Origin: Fusarium oxysporum f. sp. lycopersici 4287
Lineage: Eukaryota; Ascomycota; Sordariomycetes; Hypocreales; Nectriaceae
DNA: 64,000 nucleotides
Direction: 5' to 3'
Assembly: GCF_000149955.1 (NCBI RefSeq)
Contig: NC_030996.1
Location: 1,133,467-1,197,466 of the forward strand
A program made the position numbers and the translations under genes. Of the stretch, positions 44,407 to 55,851 are shown in pieces (the stretch's first letter is position 1; every line of letters starts with the position of its first letter). Below the pieces are notes generated by a model, which was not told where the DNA came from, ran no database searches, and saw only the letters and a list, made by a program, of their open reading frames with translations.

Positions 44407-44799
44407 GGCTAGGGATTCCACAGCTGGACTGGGAATATGATTGATCACGACTGTTTTCGTTATTTCATTATTTCGGCGTTAGTAATTATAAGAAAGTCAA
44501 AATTAACATCCTTCGAATTTGAGATGAACAATACACCACAATTCACGTAAAATCGCATCAGACTCTGAGTGGTTCGAGATAGATTAACAAATTCTCTGAA
44601 TTATCTCTTGACCTGTTTCTATTTCAACGTTTTGTGAGCCCTTTGCTGTCGCTTGACCTGATCTGCTACGTTAATTGCTTTGAAGTGGCCTAACCTAAAC
44701 CATGTCACTTGCTCGTCAATTATTGGAGTCGATGTCTTCACCTAATCTCACATACAGTCGATTGATTGCAGCGGTGAAATAAAGGACTTCTGGTCTCGT
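44407..44799. other. Short AT-rich intergenic stretch
   Basis: 3' flank of the ATPase gene and upstream DNA of a doubtful ORF. Nothing recognised. Confidence 0.4.
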
Positions 44800-45346
44800 A
44801 TGATGCCTTGCTCACACGCGAGGGAGTTGGACGCATTCGAATCATTGAGGTGAATCTGACGACGACACCTCGGGGCTACGCCCCAGAACACTACATCTAA
44901 GGAGCGTGCTAAGAAGCTGTCTCGGACTAGGTTTGATTTCAACTCGTGCTCAAACTTACTCGTTGAAGCTCATCAAAACAGATTTGAGAAGGCACCATCG
45001 GCCAACGCCTCCAAAGGTATCGGAGAAAGCGGTTGGAAAGCAGCCAGCAACCCTGGTCACATCCAACGAACAACCGGACTCGGTAGCTGGCCCTAGCAGC
45101 CCAAGGGCGTCACAAGAGCCGACACCCCAAGCCGACCAGCCTCAGTCAACCCCAGGGAAACACACGGAATCTTCGCCCAGTGAGATGAAGACGCCACCAA
45201 AGGACGAGCCAATTCCTCGCAGCGATGAGGACCTTTACAAACCCCGATACGCTTCCATGAGTCAGAGGCCCAAACTCAAACCCAGGTCACGGAAACGGCC
45301 TGGCTCGCCATCATCCAGTCCACCAACGTCTTCTCCCTTGAGTTAG
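44800..45346 (+). CDS. Hypothetical basic, proline/serine-rich protein
   Basis: A possible two-exon gene: 44800-44849 and 44902-45346 (52-bp intron GTGAAT...CTAAG), 164 residues. It begins MMPCSHARELDAFES; the second half is Pro/Ser/Lys-rich (EPTPQADQPQSTPGKH, KPRSRKRPGSPSS), probably disordered. The region from about 44902 to 45090 is also open in a second frame that looks equally protein-like, so the frame is uncertain and a decayed gene is possible. No family recognised. Confidence 0.3.
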
Positions 45347-46343
45347 ATCCCAGATGATGTAATTCGTAGAATAGAGAGACTGAGGATTGCAGACACATCT
45401 GAGGTGACTCTTCAGTCGCCCAAACTTATCCCGGTAGCGTAGAAGAAAGGCGCACGGAATTACTACCGTGTGGAGAAGGCTGAAGACCATCTTATCAGGT
45501 AGTTATGCTTATTGTTTGAGCTTTGCGTGCTTTGCTTTATCAGCGGTGCCATATCCTTGTACTAAGTTCAGCTCAGTAGAATGGGTTGCAACGCCTAAGT
45601 CCAAGCAGAAACCGATATCCAGTCGAGATTTTAACCTTAGTTGCGTTCGTTTACTCGGCAAGCTGGTTGGAACTATGCATTTCACTTCCCACGCGACCCA
45701 GAGCGCGTGGACGGCCGATCCTGGTCGATTGATAAACTATCCTTGAACCTCAGGGTCCTGGTACAACGCAAGACATGTTGCCAAGAAACCGATACTTGAT
45801 ACGCTTAGTCTATTTGATGGACCGTAAAATTGGTAATGCTTGGATACTGATGGTTATCATGCCATGTAAAATTTCTCGAGGCAGTGCCGCGTAGTTTCTC
45901 GGCAAACGTGCCGAGTACCGCGACTAGCGGTTGTTAGTCAAGCTACAATACAACCTCGAACAGCAGAGAAGCATAAACTCTTACACGCTGATTTAGGTTC
46001 CCCGTTAAATGTTTTGGGGGGGGGGGGGGAAAAAGGAGGAAGGAAAAATACGTGATACAGGCTGTCGACGAGCTTTTGTCTATTGAATGATCCAACAATT
46101 GACGAAGCCAGCTTGAGTGTCGAGAGATGCTAAGATATCTCGGCATACGGCACGCTAAGAGCCACAGAATTAACTCATGCCAACATGACTATTTTTTACA
46201 GTGGAGTCCACGCCAAGGTCGCCGAACCGACTTTGCCGTCGTGACGGCTTGGCAGATCTTGTTATAAGATAATCGGTAATCATTTTCATCTTATCTGATC
46301 CGGTCTGATGTGATCATTGTGAGCTCTGCATCCGAAAACCCTC
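45347..46343. other. Gene-poor stretch with poly-G tract and hairpin
   Basis: A perfect 7-bp inverted repeat with a 4-base loop lies at 45898-45915 (CTCGGCA-AACG-TGCCGAG). A run of 14 G residues, followed by a purine-rich tract, lies at 46016-46029. The OPT gene promoter is at the right end. A frame at 45468-45746 shows no family features. Confidence 0.45.
46016..46029. repeat. Poly-G tract (14 G)
   Basis: Fourteen consecutive G on the plus strand, flanked by TTTT and by A5 plus AGGAGG purines. It may be length-variable or a sequencing-sensitive site. Confidence 0.85.
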
Positions 46344-49020
46344 ATGATGAGTGCAGCTACTGAGAAAGGCCACGCTGAGGCGGAAGTGACCTCTCCTAAT
46401 GAGGGTCTGGTCCGACCAGAGACATCTTCGGGTACGTTGCTGGCTTGTACTTTGACAAGTTTTTTATGCTCATAAATTCAAAGGCGAATCTGTCGAGGAA
46501 GTTCTGTCAGCGGCTGGCGTGGGCTTCAAGGATGATGATCCAAATCTACCATGCCTGACTCTTCGCATGTGGACAATCGGCATTGCCTTCTGTCTTGTGG
46601 GCAGTGGTGTGAACACTCTTTACACGCTGAGATTCCCATCCATCAGTCTTTCGCAGTCCGCAATCCAGTTCCTCGCGTATCCCGTCGGCAAGGCATGGGA
46701 GTATGCGATACCGGATTGGGGTTTCACCTTGTTCGGCAAGCGACATAGCCTGAACCCTGGACCCTTCAACCATAAGGTATTTGCTCCCTAGAATCCTCGA
46801 AAAGATACTCGCTAACCGTGGCTCAGGAGAACATGCTTATCTACATCTTGGCCAACCTCAGCTTCTTGACCCGATTGAGCGCTGATGTCCTCACCGAACA
46901 GCGCGTCTTCTACGGCCTCAAGGCAGGATGGGGTTTCGAGATCCTCGCCACACTGACATCGATCCTGTTTGGCTTTGCTCTGTCAGGCTTGACGCGATCA
47001 GTAGTTGTCGAACCGAAGGGCCTCGTTTGGCCAGGCGTGCTTGGAAACACAGCTCTCAACGCAGCCTTGCATACACCACGCAAGGAGGTGATCGCTGGGT
47101 GAGCACTTCTCTCAGCGCTGTCGGAGGCGGATTTTACTAACTTGTTTGCAGCAAGATTTCTCGTTATCACTTCTTTATCCTCGCCTTCTTCGCCTCTTTC
47201 TGTTGGTATTGGTTCCCCGACTTCATCTTCCCTGCCTTGGGTTACTTTACATGGATCTGCTGGATCGCCCCCAAGAACCCTGTCGTCAACCAGGTGTTTG
47301 GCATGAAGAGTGGACTGGGGTTGGTGCCCTTCACCTTCGACTGTGTGTGCTCGCCGCTCTATGATTCGAGGCTTCGGTAACTAACGAGCTATTGCTTCAG
47401 GGAGTCAAATTGCCTACATCGGATCACCACTTGTAGTCCCAGTCTGGGCTATCCTCAACGTTCTCGCCTCCCTTGTCTTCTGGATTTACATTGTTAGCCC
47501 CGCGCTCTACTACTCGAACACCTGGTTCTCAGCCCATCTACCGCTACAAAGTAATTCAATCTTTGACAATACTGGAGAAGTCTTCAACGTCTCGAAGGTT
47601 GTCAATAAGAAGGAAGGCTTCACTTTTGATCATGATCTGTATGCACAGTACTCTGACGTAAGTCTCGTCCCATCACGCCTCCCAGAGATAAGAGATGCTA
47701 ATGCCCTCCCCCAGATCTATCTCCCAGTAACCTATGCGCTTAACACTTTCGGTCTGTCGTTCGCCACTATCTCGTCTCTTTTTGTCTGGCTCTTTCTCGA
47801 GAAGCGCCGGGACTTAGTGAGAACATTCCGCGATGCATGCAAATCGTTGACGTCGAAGAACACATCAGGTCGCGACAGACTGCAGCCACAATATGATGCA
47901 GTTCCGCTTTGGTGGTACATGATCGCTGCCCTTGTAGCATTGGGCATCGGTATCTTCACCTATGAGTACTACCCCGTTCAGCTGCGTTGGTATGGTGTGA
48001 TTTTCGGCATGGTAGTATCTTCTGTCTTCTTCATCCCCGTGAGTACCTCGGCCTCCACTCATAAGTATTCTCCTGACTTTTGAAGCTCGCTTGGGTGTAT
48101 GCTACTAGCAACATCAAGATCCAGATCGATATCTTCTGTCGCATCATCGCTGGTTACGTCTGGGAAGGCAAGGTCCTGGCCAACATCTGGTTCTTCAACG
48201 TTGGATACATTTCGGGTATCAAAGGCCTTGCCTTTTCTCAGGATCTGAAGCTTGGTATCTACTGTGGTGTAAGTGGTCCTTGTCTCAAGGTGACCGACTC
48301 TCACACTGACACATTTCAGATCCCTCCTAGAAGTCTCTTCCTGGTCCAAGTAGTCGGCCTTATTATCGGAACTCTTGGTCAAGTATCCGTCCTCAATTGG
48401 GCACTTGGAAACATCCCCAACGTTTGTAATGCCAAACTTGCCCCGAACGGTTTCACTTGTCCCTTCTCTCGAACTCATTTCAACACAAGCATGGTCTGGG
48501 GCGCCCTCGGTCCCCGTCGCTTCTTCGAGCCAGGCGCTCTTTACAGGCCCTTGCTCTGGTTCTTCCTGGTCGGAGCTCTTCTTCCTGTCGTCGTATACCT
48601 CTTTCGAACCAAGGCCTTCCCTCATATCAATTGGCTGAAGAAGATCCATGTTCCGCTGTTCCTGGGTGGCTTGAACTATATCCCGCCTGCATCAGGTGTC
48701 AACTATGGCAGTTGGGCTTTATTCGGTCTCTTGTTTGGCGTCCTTGTTAAGAAGCGCAAGGCCAGCTGGTGGCATCGATTTAACTTTGTTCTGAGTTCCG
48801 CGCTGGATTGTTCTGTAGCCATCGCTGGCATCGTCATCTTCTTTGCCGTTTTCTACACCGGCGCCGCGGATAATTTCAGTTGGTGGGGAACCAACGTGTA
48901 CAAGGTCAGTGATGAGAGTCATCGAGATGTGCTGCCGGCTAATGATGTAAATAGGACACCTGCGATTGGAAGAGTTGTCCTTACAAGGCGTTAGCAAAAG
49001 GGCAGACGTTTGGACCTTAG
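46344..49020 (+). CDS. Oligopeptide transporter, OPT family
   Basis: Nine exons: 46344-46431, 46484-46776, 46827-47098, 47152-47342, 47401-47657, 47715-48038, 48086-48268, 48320-48904, 48955-49020. The sum is 752 residues, normal for OPTs. The polar N-terminus (about 60 residues) precedes 12 or more hydrophobic segments. Signature motifs are HSLNPGPFN (the NPG motif, about residues 120-126) and GIPPRSLFLV (about 536-545, the KIPPR block), and the C-terminus carries CDWKSCP as in the family. OPTs import tetra- and pentapeptides or glutathione-like or metal-chelate substrates with protons at the plasma membrane. Two adjacent ATGs start the frame; the second would shorten it by one residue. All introns are 46-61 bp GT-AG. 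Confidence 0.93.
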
Positions 49021-49638
49021 TGGCCCACGAGTATAGCAAGCCTAAATCTTTGATATCTAATTAAAGAATTTAGAATAAGAAGTTTAGCAACACGTTTAAG
49101 AGTAATGAAGCATATATGTAACCTTGTTTGCTGGAGCCAAATGGCGCGACGTTTGTCTTGCTTTCATGCGCTGATTGTGTTTAGGTTACGGTGGATGTGT
49201 GCCCCTGTACCGGCCAGGCACCAGCGAACCTTGTGATGCGTGGAAGGCCTTCTGTAAAATAGTGATCAGACACGCTAATCCTGGATGTAGAGCTCCAATA
49301 CCACATCGGCAAAGTTAATCTTGGTAGCTAAACAAGCAAAGCCTCATCCTTCGGGATCATTCCACCTGCCGGAAGCAAATTACAGGACAATCATGCAGTA
49401 TTTCTAATGCAGTAAGGATTATAACGTGTGATGATCAGCATTGATGCGGGGAAAGGAGGGAAATAACATGATGATCCCCTGGAGCTCTTCGCTAAGCGCT
49501 GACGATGTAGACGTCATAAGGTTCACACAAACTCAACGTGGTATGCAGGCGGGGAACACGGAATGGCATGCTAAGGCAGTACAAAAGCTCCTTCATCCTC
49601 ATGCGCAATTTCACTCATCGTAACCATCACTTTTCAAA
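49021..49638. other. Intergenic stretch before the GH2 gene
   Basis: 3' flank of the OPT gene and the GH2 promoter. The small open frame 49441-49623 ends just before the GH2 start and shows no family features. Confidence 0.45.
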
Positions 49639-51829
49639 ATGTTCTGGTCAAATGTTGCCTCCGTTGCGGGGCTTGGCTCTCTGTTTCTCGACGTCGCTTC
49701 AGCGCAGACAAAATACGAGGTTCAAAAACCTCCACTTGACACCGACTGGACTTACAAGGTCGGCACCAATCCTTGGCCGGAACATCCGCGACCGCAGCTC
49801 AAGCGCGATGCTTGGAAGAGCCTGAATGGCATCTGGACATGGAGAGGCGACGGCGATCTCAGCAACCCGCCCAAAGAAGGCCCTCTTGATCGTGAGGTGC
49901 TGGTTCCAGCTTGCATCGAGAGCGCTCTGTCGGGATTGCAGATTCTCGACGAGCGCGAGTTCTGGTACCAGAGGTCTTTCGAGGTATCGAACAACTGGAA
50001 GAACCAGATCGTTCTCCTTCACTTTGAGGCCGTCGACTATAACTCAACCGTATTTGTCAACGGGAAAGAAAAGACGACGCACATTGGGGGCTACGACCGT
50101 TTCACTGTCGACGTGACAGAGGACATCAAGTTTGGAGAGTCGAATGAGCTGTAAGTCCATGATTGAGCTTCCAAACTGAAGCACGCTCTAACATCTTACC
50201 AGGCTTGTCTTTGTCAACGACCCGACGGACGATCAAGTTATTCCCATTGGAAAACAGACCTTGCGACCTAGTCACATCTTCTATCGATCGTGCTCGGGCA
50301 TCTGGCAGCAAGTCTGGCTTGAGGCCGTTCCGAAAGACTACATCACCGATCTTGACCTCGCTGCGGGTGCAGATGGTGAAGGTCAGTAATTCCCCGTCCC
50401 CGGTGTCTCATTAGATCGCTGAACATTCTATTCTAGTCACCGTAACTGTTCACACTTCTCAAGAGTCCGGTAAATCTGCCAAAGTGGAGATTGAGGGCAG
50501 CGATGGCACGAACCTGGCATCTCACGAAGGGACCACCGATGAAGAATTCACCTTCACCGCCAAGTCGCCGAAACTATGGTGGCCCGACTCCCCAACGCTT
50601 TACAACATCACCGTGACACTTGACAGCGGAGACAAGGTACAGAGTTACACTGGCTTTCGAACCATATCCAAAGGTAAAGTTGAGAACGTCACACGACCAC
50701 TTCTCAACGGTGAGTTTGTGTTCCAGTTTGGAACTCTTGACCAAGGTTTCTGGCCCGATGGATTGTACACGCCACCGAACAGGGAGGCTATGGTCTCTGA
50801 TTTGAAGCTCCTAAAGAAGTTTGGCTTCAACATGGTTCGCAAACATGTTAGTATGACCTTGTGACCGCTGATATGATTTTAACACTGACGACCGGAGATC
50901 AAATATGAGCCGCATCTGTTTTACCAGGCATGCGACGAGCTTGGTCTGTTGGTCATCCAAGATATGCCCAGTTTACCTGCAGACGGCAATCGCAAGCCCA
51001 ACGACGCAGAGCAAGCCGAGTTTGAGCGACAACTTGAGATTCTTGTGAAACAACACAGAAGCTATACTTCAATCGTTACCTGGGTACATAAAGCGACTCC
51101 TTGGGATTATTCGTTTACTGATCAAGACAGGTCATCTACAACGAGGGCTGGGGTCAGCGAGACGGGTCTCCTGAGAAGAGCCTGACTGAGCTGGTGCGAA
51201 AGCTTGACAAGTCGAGACTCATCAACTCTATCAGCGGATGGAACGACCACGGGTTTGGCGACTTCCATGTAGGTAGATCCCAAGACCCTACCGACGACTT
51301 TGCTGACTCGTTATAGGACAATCACAACTATGCTGCACCTCAGTGTGGCACACCATTTTACTCGCAACCGAAGACTCCATATGACCCTGAGCGTATCGGT
51401 ATCGCAGGCGAGTACGGTGGCATTGGTCACAACGTCTCAATTGACCAGTAAGTTCCCATCTCTGTGCTCAACTTCACCACTAACTGCCCTTGCAGCCTTT
51501 GGAACGTAAAGCAAGCCATCGATAGCATCCCGGAGACATACGAAATCAACGAGGACCTCGACTCATACAATTATCGATCCGGCGTCTTATTCCGGGACAT
51601 TCGTGAGCAGACTCAGCGTTTCGCTTGCAGCGGTGCCGTATATACTCAGACGAGTGATGTTGAAGGCGAGGTGAATGGTCTGATCACCTATGATCGTCGG
51701 TTCGTGAGACCAGATGTTGAGAAATGGCAGAGTGAGATTGCCAGTGTATACAAGGCTGCAGCATCTCGAGGCGGGCGTGAATCTGACGACAATGGGAAGC
51801 GCGTAGCTGGGTCATTGTTGGACTTGTAG
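49639..51829 (+). CDS. Secreted glycoside hydrolase family 2 enzyme
   Basis: Seven exons: 49639-50150, 50203-50381, 50437-50846, 50898-51083, 51131-51268, 51317-51447, 51496-51829, giving 629 residues. A signal peptide (VAGLGSLFLDVASA) is followed by the GH2 sugar-binding domain (LNGIWTWRGDGD, EFWYQRSFEV, VFVNGKE), the immunoglobulin-like domain, and a barrel. The barrel carries NMVRKHIKYEPHLFY, the acid/base E434 in YNEGWGQ and the probable nucleophile E507 in AGEYGG. Family 2 includes beta-galactosidases, mannosidases and glucuronidases; the exact activity is not clear from motifs. The secretion signal points to polysaccharide or glycoside breakdown outside the cell. It is a compact family member with no added C-terminal domain. 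Confidence 0.92.
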
Positions 51830-52160
51830 TGTCTGAACGTAGACTGTTAGCTTCAATTATAATTCCATACTTCGGATCAAGATCTCGTCTTAGTTGACGT
51901 CGTCACAGGATCTCTTCGTATTTAACAATGTACTATTCACTAGCAATTGCTTTTCCTGACAATGCCAGGGTCTCACTACATTGAACATAGGCCCATGTGG
52001 ATTAGTCAACAAAGTGGCGGGCGATCCTTCTCGCCACCGGCTGCCTGCTGGGACACGTCACCTGCTTTTAAGATTCACCTCCATTGAACCCAGGGAATCA
52101 GAACAGAACCTACGTATTACAAAGTAAGACTACGAAACCTTGAGTTTGAAAGAGCCAACA
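51830..52160. other. Short intergenic stretch
   Basis: 3' flank of the GH2 gene and upstream DNA of the small acidic protein gene. Nothing further recognised. Confidence 0.4.
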
Positions 52161-52510
52161 ATGTCATCAGACAATCACAACGAAAAATTGACAGCCGGTA
52201 AGGAGTTCAAAACTCGAGATCTCTCCCTTTTGTCAATTTCGCTGATCTCAACCCAGCCTCGAACCCAGACACCGAGGACGAATGGCAGATTGTAAGCAAG
52301 GAAGACACTCAACCTAATGAATCGGGAAAGTATGAGAACAAGGAGGTGATACAGGAGAAAACTTCTGATAACTCCGAGAGGAGTGCCGTGGAGGAGAAGA
52401 GAGAATTAGCAAAAGCAAAATGGGAGGGCATGCAGCCACAGAGGGGCGGCGTATACCCTGATAGAGAGGTCAAGACCCCAAACTATCCCCAGTTCACTGG
52501 AAATTGGTAA
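52161..52510 (+). CDS. Small acidic protein, 96 residues, unknown
   Basis: Two exons, 52161-52197 and 52257-52510, separated by a 59-bp intron (GTAAGG...CCCAG) that closes the frame exactly. The product is hydrophilic, Glu/Lys/Asn-rich (DTEDEWQIVSKED, EEKRELAKAKWEG) and ends in TPNYPQFTGNW. DEWQIVSKED resembles a short linear DEWQ-type motif seen in small fungal proteins, but I recognise no function. The ATG context (CAACAATGTC) is good. It is followed 38 bp later by the stop of the convergent 338-residue gene. Confidence 0.6.
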
Positions 52511-52548
52511 GGGATTCATGGCGCGTATTTCTGGATATGATATGAAGT

Positions 52549-53720
52549 CTATTCAAGAAGATCCTTTGTCCATGAATGTGCGTTCCTATTTGGCCACACT
52601 GGCGAAGACGGAGTGATCTGTTGCAAACGCTCCAGAGCTGCCCGAACCTTGTTCTTATCTACTCGCTGGCCATCCCAATAATCGTGCATTGCACCGATCA
52701 GATACAGTTCATCAGCTATCTCTGGCCAGTCTACCGCAGACTTGACACAGCCAGTTGGTTTATCTGGTTTGACGGATCGCTCGTACTTATCACGGAATAT
52801 GTGATATCGGGCCATGGCATCCCAAGTATGCCATCGCCAACGATTCTCAGACGTCGCTGTAAATGGGAGAGGACTTCGCGACGCAGCAGGTTCTTCTGTC
52901 TCTCCTAGAAGGAAGTCGACGAGTCTCTCAAACTGTTCCATTGTGAGGGGAAATAAAGTAAATGGACCTGCTCGTCGACCGGAATGGAGGTACAGCTCGT
53001 TACACTACCCAGATGTTAGCACATGTCTGACTAGCCTATGGTTCAGCCTACCTCTGTTTCTGATTCTCCGCGGTCAAAAACAAAGACCCCACCAAATATC
53101 TTTGCTTCAGCCCAATATCCGACGGTATCGGCATCCCCGTTGGGGTATCTCTCAACCGCGATATAAAATGTGTGGCAGAAAGCTGTTGGGTGCCGATACC
53201 CATCCCATTTACTGGAATCGCGTGGTGAGTCTATCCACCTTTGATAGTCTTGATGTGTATGGTTGGCGCCATCTTGTTGATATAAGTATACCGCAATCTG
53301 ATGAATAGACACTGCTAGCAGCTCAAACAGTCTTAAGTAGAATGGCTGTGAATCCATAGTGGCTTCTTCGAAAGCACATAGTAGCTGGGACAAAATATCA
53401 GGTGAGCCGCGCGTGAGGGCCAATCAAGAGAACTCACCGGTAGATGGAAGATCATTCTCGATGGAAGGTTGCAACGTAGCTGGCGAGCTTTCTCAATCGT
53501 TCCTGGGCAAACGTCGAGATGTTGAGTAGCAGGATGGCCGTCTTGCGGCCAGTGGAATTCTTGATACGAGTCAATCGTAGGAAGTCCATCAATGGGTCTC
53601 TGCGAAAGTTCTTTCCGCTACGTCTGTTTCCATTACTCTCATCAGAGCTTGCACAAATGCTTGGCGATGCCTTGTTCCCAGTACATCAATTGTAACCAGG
53701 TCCACTGTGTCGTCAAGCAT
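52549..53720 (-). CDS. Conserved-looking hypothetical protein, 338 residues
   Basis: Four exons: 53655-53720, 53438-53599, 53052-53384, 52549-53004, with consensus borders and whole-codon sum (338 residues). The first intron uses a weaker GTGCAA donor. The protein is soluble, without signal peptide, and rich in aromatic residues (QEFHWPQDGHP, FHLPLLCAFEEATMD, RWIDSPRDSSKWDGY, FYIAVERYPNGD, AEAKIFGGVFVFDRG). The C-terminal part (ENRWRWHTWDAMARYHIF, YLIGAMHDYWDGQR) looks helical. Its style is typical of lineage-specific proteins of Fusarium-like fungi of unknown role. I recognise no domain. Confidence 0.7.
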
Positions 53721-54287
53721 TTCTATTGTAGGTTGTTGGTAAAAAGAAGAGGTAAGTTAGCTTGGCAAGATTGTCTCTAGATCTGATGGCTCTTTGCCAT
53801 GTTAAAGGTGGTGGTGCGAAAGGGAAACTCCAGCTTTGGCTGAACGCAGGCTGCAACGGACTTCAACCTGAAATAAACCAGAAAATCAGGGACGAATGAG
53901 CGTCCAGTGGCTCAAATAGTTACATCAAATCATACGACGCCAATTACTAATCATTCTTGGTTTCGATATTATCAACTTAACAGAAGGTGATGGAGTTGAC
54001 AGTTTCCGTCATCCTTAGAACCGAGCTCAGGAAGATACGAAAACTTGGGCCTTTATTCTAATAGCAAAGAGACCTGAGCACACTTCGTGTAGATTCAGCT
54101 GGCCTTTCGACAAATTAGTTATACCGCATTATCTAAGGTCAGAAGTTTGTTCCCTGCGACCGAAGCTGTGAATGAGCGCAAGTGCTTATGTGCATGACTG
54201 TCAACACGGACGAGATATTTTAACTCTATATTCTTCCATTCGGCTACCCTTATATTCTAATACGATCCTACATATCCTCAACAAAGG

Positions 54288-54405
54288 GTAGTGGTGCAGT
54301 GGTATCTCTCCTAAAGCCTACAAACCTTCTAAAATCCGAACCTAAAATCCTAAAACTCTCTCCTTGCACCCGCCCTTTGTTTTTTGAGGTCATTGGTTCG
54401 AGTTC
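54288..54405 (+). other. Possible tRNA-derived relic with A-box and B-box
   Basis: AGTGGTGCAGTGGTA near 54290-54304 resembles a tRNA D-arm/A-box, and GGTTCGAGTTC near 54396-54406 a T-loop/B-box. Between them a CTTGCAC segment resembles an anticodon loop (TGC), after an insertion of about 55 bp bounded by TCTCTCCT-like repeats. Acceptor and T stems do not pair, so it is not a functional tRNA. Confidence 0.3.
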
Positions 54406-55559
54406 ACGCTTCAAATCATCTTTCTCATATTTCGAGGCTGCACCCCTTCTGCAGCTAAAAGATCACAAAGTCCTCCTGTTCTTATTCGTTATCAGTTCAG
54501 AACGGCAGGAGGCGTCACATAGTGCAGTAACTAAAAACCAAACCCATTGATGGGATAGCTCCTGGCCTGAACTGTTGGAATCTAGACGCACAGGACTTAT
54601 CAGTTTCTTTGGCAATGAAATCCCACGAGTTTTCCAAACCAGGGTTGTGAAGATTCTGTTCTTAACCAAACCGTAGTGAGATCTGCGGAGCAACCATGAT
54701 CCGCCCTATATGTTCGATACGAGCCAGAATCCATGTGTAAAAGAATCATGTTCCCAGATTTAAGACTCTGTTGTCCCGCAGATTTCGGTTTCTCTGTCAG
54801 CTCATGAGTACGAAAGACATAATTGGATTGCCGGAAAATCATTCTCGGGAATTCGAAATCGAGAAGGTGAAGCATAGTCTAAAACATCCATTCGTTCAGC
54901 AGGAAATCAGAAGCTCGCAGGGGGGGTTCCCTAAGTCTGTCTCCGAGCTTCAGAATCAACTTCCATCGAAAGGTTCAGGCCATTCCGTGGGAACTTACTT
55001 TCCTATGATCTAAAGCTGTACTGGACGAAAGTCCTTGACCTCATTGCTTAGAGTACGCATCCGTCTGCTTACCCTTGGTCATCTTTTCTAAGTCTATGCA
55101 TCAAAAAGCCAAACCGTTAGACAAATCCTTATGGACTTACAACCGGAACCCGTTCAGATTGATTTCCCCTAAATATGGAATCAGGAGTCTATATGCCACA
55201 ATGGGCAAAGGATCAAGCAAAATAGGTCAGTGGAGGGGGCAAGATGGAATTGGGAGACTTTGCCGAAGTTGACGAGGAGATCTTGAGTTACGAGTACGTT
55301 TAGGTTGAGACTGTTATTAAGGTGACGCGGCAAGCCATGGTAGTATGAAACCATATTTGGTATATGAAGTCTATTCCCTGGCAGAGCCGGCTGTAACAAA
55401 AGTAAACGTATACTATCGTGCGTGGCTGAACACTGACGCGGAGACAGTGCACCGGAAACGACACTTTCACTTTGCCTATGAGTAGTGTCGTGTCTTTTTC
55501 GTCAAGGCCCATAACTGATTCTCACCCTACTTAAGCCCAAATTGTGCAAAGCTTTCCCA

Positions 55560-55672
55560 GGGTGGGGTAGACGAGGCTGGTCCCAAGACGATAGATGGCA
55601 CGTTTGGCATAACCGTTTGACATACTAACAAAGCAGGGCAGTCTTAACCAACCGAGGATGTCTACCCTGCCC
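55560..55672. repeat. Imperfect inverted repeat of about 25-bp arms
   Basis: The left arm GGGTGGGGTAGACGAGGCTG (55560 onward) matches the reverse complement of 55647-55672 (ACCAACCGAGGATGTCTACC and following bases), with a few T/C and G/A changes and a three-base gap. About 65 bp lie between arms. It may be a small hairpin element or a MITE remnant. Confidence 0.45.
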
Positions 55673-55851
55673 GCTTTTCCTTTTTGGGTAACTAGGCCCC
55701 GCAAGGTCACAGATTCGAACGGGGCATGACAAAATAAGGCGAACGATTTTTGGGATTTAGCACTTCACGACTACGCTGCATACATAACACGATTGTTTGA
55801 AATAATATGTTCAATGACACTATGTAACTATAATACAGTCTTTACAAATCA

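Larger units (their letters stand above)
53721..55851. other. 2.1-kb stretch without a confident gene
   Basis: This stretch contains a tRNA-like relic (54288-54405) and an imperfect inverted repeat (55560-55672). Open frames of 60-90 codons (54299-55399) on both strands are unsupported. The right end is 3' flank of the PTR2 gene. Confidence 0.4.

Noticed and set aside
55640..55740. ATTCGAAC-containing segment as a tRNA gene
   Set aside because: Only a T-loop-like block is present; no A-box, acceptor or anticodon stem can be folded on either strand.
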